Positions 5,934-8,246 of a DNA stretch of 8,246 nucleotides are shown here, piece by piece. This DNA comes from Bdellovibrionales bacterium. GTDB taxonomy: Bacteria > Bdellovibrionota > Bdellovibrionia > Bdellovibrionales > UBA1609. Location of the stretch: the NCBI GenBank assembly GCA_020434645.1, contig JAGRAK010000079.1, positions 1 through 8,246 on the forward strand. The letters are read 5' to 3'. A program made the position numbers and the translations under genes. Within the stretch, counting starts at the first letter, position 1. Every line of letters begins with the position of its first letter. Under the pieces are notes generated by a model that searched no databases, was not told where the DNA came from, and saw only the letters and a program-made list of their open reading frames with translations.

Positions 5934-6665
5934 ATGAAACCATATCTAATCGTCGGCGACGGTCGACTTGCTAAGCATTTTGCTCACTATTTTAGCATTC
6001 TCAACATACCCCACTTATCTTGGTCGAGAAAATCGACAAAGCCGCTGACGGATCTGCTCCCGCATTGCGAACGAGTCTTGCTTTTAATATCTGACAAAGC
6101 CATTGCTCCATTTGTCGAAAGCCATCCCGCCCTATTAGAAAAAAAACTTATCCATTGTTCCGGCCTTATGACATTTCCATTTGCAGAGTCAGCTCACCCG
6201 CTCAACACTTTTGGATCTGAACTTTACAGTCGCGAATGCTATTTAAATACTCCGTTTATACTCGAGAGCGGCCGAGCTCTATTTGCAGACATACTGCCTG
6301 GTTTGCACAACCCCCATTACTATATGCCCGCAGAAAAAAAACCGCTCTATCACAGTTTGTGCGTAATGGCCGGCAACTTCACGACCCTACTCTGGCAAAA
6401 TACGTTTGAAGCTTTTGAAAATGAACTTCACTTGCCCAAAGAAGCTCTGCTCCCATTTCTCGAAAAAATTGCATTTAATTTAGAGAACTCTCCTCGCGAA
6501 GCGCTGACCGGACCTATTTCTCGTGGCGACACCCAGACGCTTATACGAAACTTAGATGCACTTCACAATAGAGCCGAACAGGCTTTGTATTACGCATTTT
6601 TAAATTTTGTACTAGCTAAGAAAAAACAAATCGGAGAGTTACAATATGAACGTCTTGGACTTTAA
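5934..6665 (+). CDS. panG: Rossmann-like/DUF2520 protein, probable ketopantoate reductase PanG
   Basis: This 243-residue protein starts with a dinucleotide-binding strand, YLIVGDGRLA (G8-x-G10-x-x-A13), as in NAD(P)-dependent reductases. Typical DUF2520 signatures follow: HCSG at 74-77, HPLNTFG at 88-94, an AGNF helix motif in the middle, and ALTGPISRGD at 190-199 in the C-terminal helical domain. From memory, the alternative ketopantoate reductase PanG described in Francisella belongs to this kind of family and replaces PanE/IlvC. The position just before panB, overlapping it by 20 nt, supports NADPH-dependent reduction of 2-dehydropantoate to pantoate, the step between PanB and PanC that no other gene here would fill. 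The family is well supported by sequence; the enzymatic role rests mainly on context. Other DUF2520 proteins are annotated only as oxidoreductases. Confidence 0.72.
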   Translation: MKPYLIVGDGRLAKHFAHYFSILNIPHLSWSRKSTKPLTDLLPHCERVLLLISDKAIAPFVESHPALLEKKLIHCSGLMTFPFAESAHPLNTFGSELYSRECYLNTPFILESGRALFADILPGLHNPHYYMPAEKKPLYHSLCVMAGNFTTLLWQNTFEAFENELHLPKEALLPFLEKIAFNLENSPREALTGPISRGDTQTLIRNLDALHNRAEQALYYAFLNFVLAKKKQIGELQYERLGL

Positions 6666-7434
6666 AAATAAAAAAACTCAAAGAGAAAAAATATCTGTCG
6701 TCACCTGTTACGACTACACGAGCGCGCGCATACTCAACTCAACACGAATCGATGCTATTTTAGTTGGCGATAGTCTCGCCATGACAATGTACGGAGAGCG
6801 CTCCACTCTGCCCGCAACAATTGAAGTTATGGCTCAACACACCACCGCCGTAGTCCGAGGAGCTCCTGACAAATTTATTATCGGCGACTTGCCCTTTTTG
6901 TCTTATCGCTCTTCACTTTCAGAAAACATGAACGCCGTCGCAGCACTTATGCGTACAGGAGCACATGCTGTGAAACTTGAAGGGGTTGATGGCAATGAAG
7001 AGTTCATTCGTCACCTCGTGGGCTCCGGGGTTCCGGTAATGGGCCACCTCGGCTTAACGCCTCAATCTGTAAATCAATTGGGTGGCTTTCGCGTACAAGG
7101 TCGAGATAGAAATCAGGCTGAACTCATTACCTCTGCAGCACAAAAACTTGAAGCCGCGGGATGTTTCTCTGTCGTACTAGAATGTGTGCCAAGTGCACTC
7201 GGGCGCACAATTTCAGAATCACTCTCAATACCCACTATCGGTATTGGTGCCGGCCCCGATACCGACGGCCAAGTTCTCGTATGGCAAGATCTGCTCGGTA
7301 TGAATAAAGATTTTAAACCCAAATTTGTTCGCCAATACTTAAATGCTGGCGAACAAATTGAATCTGCACTTAATCAATTTGCTGATGATGTTATCGCCAA
7401 AAAATTTCCTGAAGCTAGAGAGAGTTACGAATGA
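6646..7434 (+). CDS. panB: 3-methyl-2-oxobutanoate hydroxymethyltransferase PanB
   Basis: PanB transfers a hydroxymethyl group from 5,10-methylene-tetrahydrofolate to 2-oxoisovalerate, giving ketopantoate, the first committed step of pantothenate synthesis in the cytoplasm. The 262-residue length fits the family. Visible key residues are Asp42 in LVGDSL and Asp81 in IGDLPF (Mg2+ ligands by family alignment), Lys110 and Glu112 in VKLEG, the GHLGLTPQSVNQLGGFRVQG block at 133-152, Glu179 in VVLECVP (catalytic base by family), and IGIGAGPDTDGQVLVWQDLLG. The ATG at 6646 lies inside the end of the PanG-like gene (20-nt overlap) and has GGAG about 9 nt upstream. Its stop overlaps the panC ATG (ATGA), so the two are probably translationally coupled. 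Confidence 0.97.
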   Translation: MNVLDFKNKKTQREKISVVTCYDYTSARILNSTRIDAILVGDSLAMTMYGERSTLPATIEVMAQHTTAVVRGAPDKFIIGDLPFLSYRSSLSENMNAVAALMRTGAHAVKLEGVDGNEEFIRHLVGSGVPVMGHLGLTPQSVNQLGGFRVQGRDRNQAELITSAAQKLEAAGCFSVVLECVPSALGRTISESLSIPTIGIGAGPDTDGQVLVWQDLLGMNKDFKPKFVRQYLNAGEQIESALNQFADDVIAKKFPEARESYE

Positions 7435-8192
7435 AAACATATGAGGATATGACAAAATGGATAGATCGCCGTGAAGAAATTCTTCACCATGGCCAAACCA
7501 TAGGATTCGTCCCTACTATGGGCGCTTTGCACGCGGGGCATGTTTCATTAATTAAAAACGCTCGAGCTGAATGCGACTTTGTGGTCGTCAGTATTTTCGT
7601 AAATCCCACCCAGTTTAATAGCAAAGAAGATCTTGAAAGTTACCCTAGAAATTTATCTGCTGATCTGGCCTTACTCGATAGCCTAGAGGTAGACGCCGTC
7701 TTAACCCCAACTGAAGCTGAAATTTATAGCGATAAGTTTCGTTTTAAAATTACAGAAACTCAACACAGTGAGCTTCTATGTGGAGCTTATCGCCCAGGGC
7801 ATTTTACTGGAGTACTGACCGTTGTCGCAAAACTATTGGGATTAACACAAGCACACCGTTGCTACATGGGCGAAAAAGATTATCAACAGTATCTACTGGT
7901 TCATGATATGGTTCATGCCCTTAATATACGATCTGAAATCATTGCCTGTCCGACTGCGCGAGAAGAATCAGGTCTTGCCATGAGTTCTCGTAATGCTCGA
8001 CTCTCCTCTGATGGCCGCAATAAGGCCGCTCTTATTTATAAATACATATCAGAGGCCACTTCCTGCAAAGAGGCCTCTGATAAACTGGCCGAAAACGGCT
8101 TCGACGTAGACTATGTCGAAGAGCACTGGGGTAGAAGATTCGTAGCGGCTTCAATTGAAAATGTAAGGCTAATAGACAATGTCAAAATCTAA
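7431..8192 (+). CDS. panC: Pantothenate synthetase PanC (pantoate-beta-alanine ligase)
   Basis: PanC activates pantoate with ATP and joins it to beta-alanine to make pantothenate. Signatures seen are PTMGALHAGH at 28-37 with the HIGH-like His34/His37, VNPTQF at 57-62, GEKDYQQ from 147, and the KMSKS-equivalent MSSRN at 184-188. It ends in the usual RLIDN close to the C terminus. At 253 residues it is about 25-30 shorter than the common ~280. The loss lies in the small C-terminal domain, where the segment between the MSSRN helix and VDYVE and the following hairpin are reduced; all active-site motifs are in the intact N-terminal domain. It starts on the panB stop (ATGA) and its last 14 nt overlap the coaBC start. 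Confidence 0.96.
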   Translation: MKTYEDMTKWIDRREEILHHGQTIGFVPTMGALHAGHVSLIKNARAECDFVVVSIFVNPTQFNSKEDLESYPRNLSADLALLDSLEVDAVLTPTEAEIYSDKFRFKITETQHSELLCGAYRPGHFTGVLTVVAKLLGLTQAHRCYMGEKDYQQYLLVHDMVHALNIRSEIIACPTAREESGLAMSSRNARLSSDGRNKAALIYKYISEATSCKEASDKLAENGFDVDYVEEHWGRRFVAASIENVRLIDNVKI

Positions 8193-8246
8193 TATACTTA
8201 TCGGCATGACGGGCTCTATTGCTTGCTTTAAAACCTGCTCACTAAT
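8179..8246 (+). CDS. coaBC: CoaBC (phosphopantothenoylcysteine synthase/decarboxylase), N-terminal start only
   Basis: An ATG at 8179 opens a frame that runs off the right edge after 22 codons. The residues MSKSNILIGMTGSIACFKTC match the first strand and FMN-phosphate loop (I-L-x-G-x-T-G-S-I-A-x-x-K) of the flavoprotein decarboxylase domain at the N terminus of CoaBC (Dfp). CoaBC joins 4'-phosphopantothenate with cysteine and decarboxylates the product to phosphopantetheine. An AAGG at 8165-8168 lies 10 nt before the ATG, and the start overlaps the panC end by 14 nt in another frame. So little is visible that a stand-alone CoaC or another member of the flavoprotein family cannot be excluded, but the pan context favours coaBC. 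Confidence 0.8.
   Translation, partial: MSKSNILIGMTGSIACFKTCSL

Noticed and set aside
8055..8078. Repeated GAGGCC and the palindrome GAGGCCTC near the end of panC
   Set aside because: It lies inside the panC coding sequence with no T-tract after it, so it is not a terminator; short GC-rich palindromes of this size arise by chance.

Overview
The window is a compact, AT-leaning (estimated by eye, not counted) stretch of bacterial chromosome. It has short intergenic gaps, several start/stop overlaps, ATG starts with AAGGA/GGAG-type ribosome sites, and no mobile elements, RNA genes or CRISPR. The HAD-IG-type 5'-nucleotidase, the alternative ketopantoate reductase and the general gene style would suit a Gram-negative such as a Bdellovibrionota/deltaproteobacterial relative. 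That placement is a guess: no taxonomic marker gene is present.

Layout. (1) Positions 2-502 (+) hold the C-terminal end of a HAD-IG 5'-nucleotidase. (2) Positions 518-1687 (-) hold two membrane-protein genes read leftward: a four-helix protein of unknown function, then a TSUP (TauE/SafE-like) anion transporter. (3) A 110-bp divergent intergenic region (1688-1797) carries a perfect 6-1-6 palindrome. (4) Positions 1798-5129 (+) hold a three-gene unit: an AMP-forming acyl ligase, a stand-alone acyl carrier protein and a B12-binding-type radical SAM enzyme. The last two overlap by ATGA. (5) Positions 5096-5782 (-) hold an unrecognised membrane-anchored protein whose 3' end overlaps the radical SAM gene by 34 nt. 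(6) From 5934 to the right edge (+) is a pantothenate/CoA operon: a DUF2520-family protein (probable ketopantoate reductase PanG), panB, panC and the first 22 codons of coaBC, each overlapping the next.

Functional reading. Region 6 is a nearly complete route from 2-oxoisovalerate to phosphopantetheine: PanB makes ketopantoate, the PanG-like protein would reduce it to pantoate, PanC joins pantoate to beta-alanine, and CoaBC acts after phosphorylation. panD and coaA/coaX are not seen here. Region 4 is the most intriguing part. Its gene set (activate a carboxylic acid, load it on a carrier protein, modify it by radical chemistry) looks like a minimal biosynthetic or lipid-modifying pathway with no ketosynthase, reductase or thioesterase alongside. 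Its substrate and product cannot be read from the sequence. CoA made by region 6 would supply the phosphopantetheine arm for the carrier protein in region 4, but co-location alone does not prove a link.
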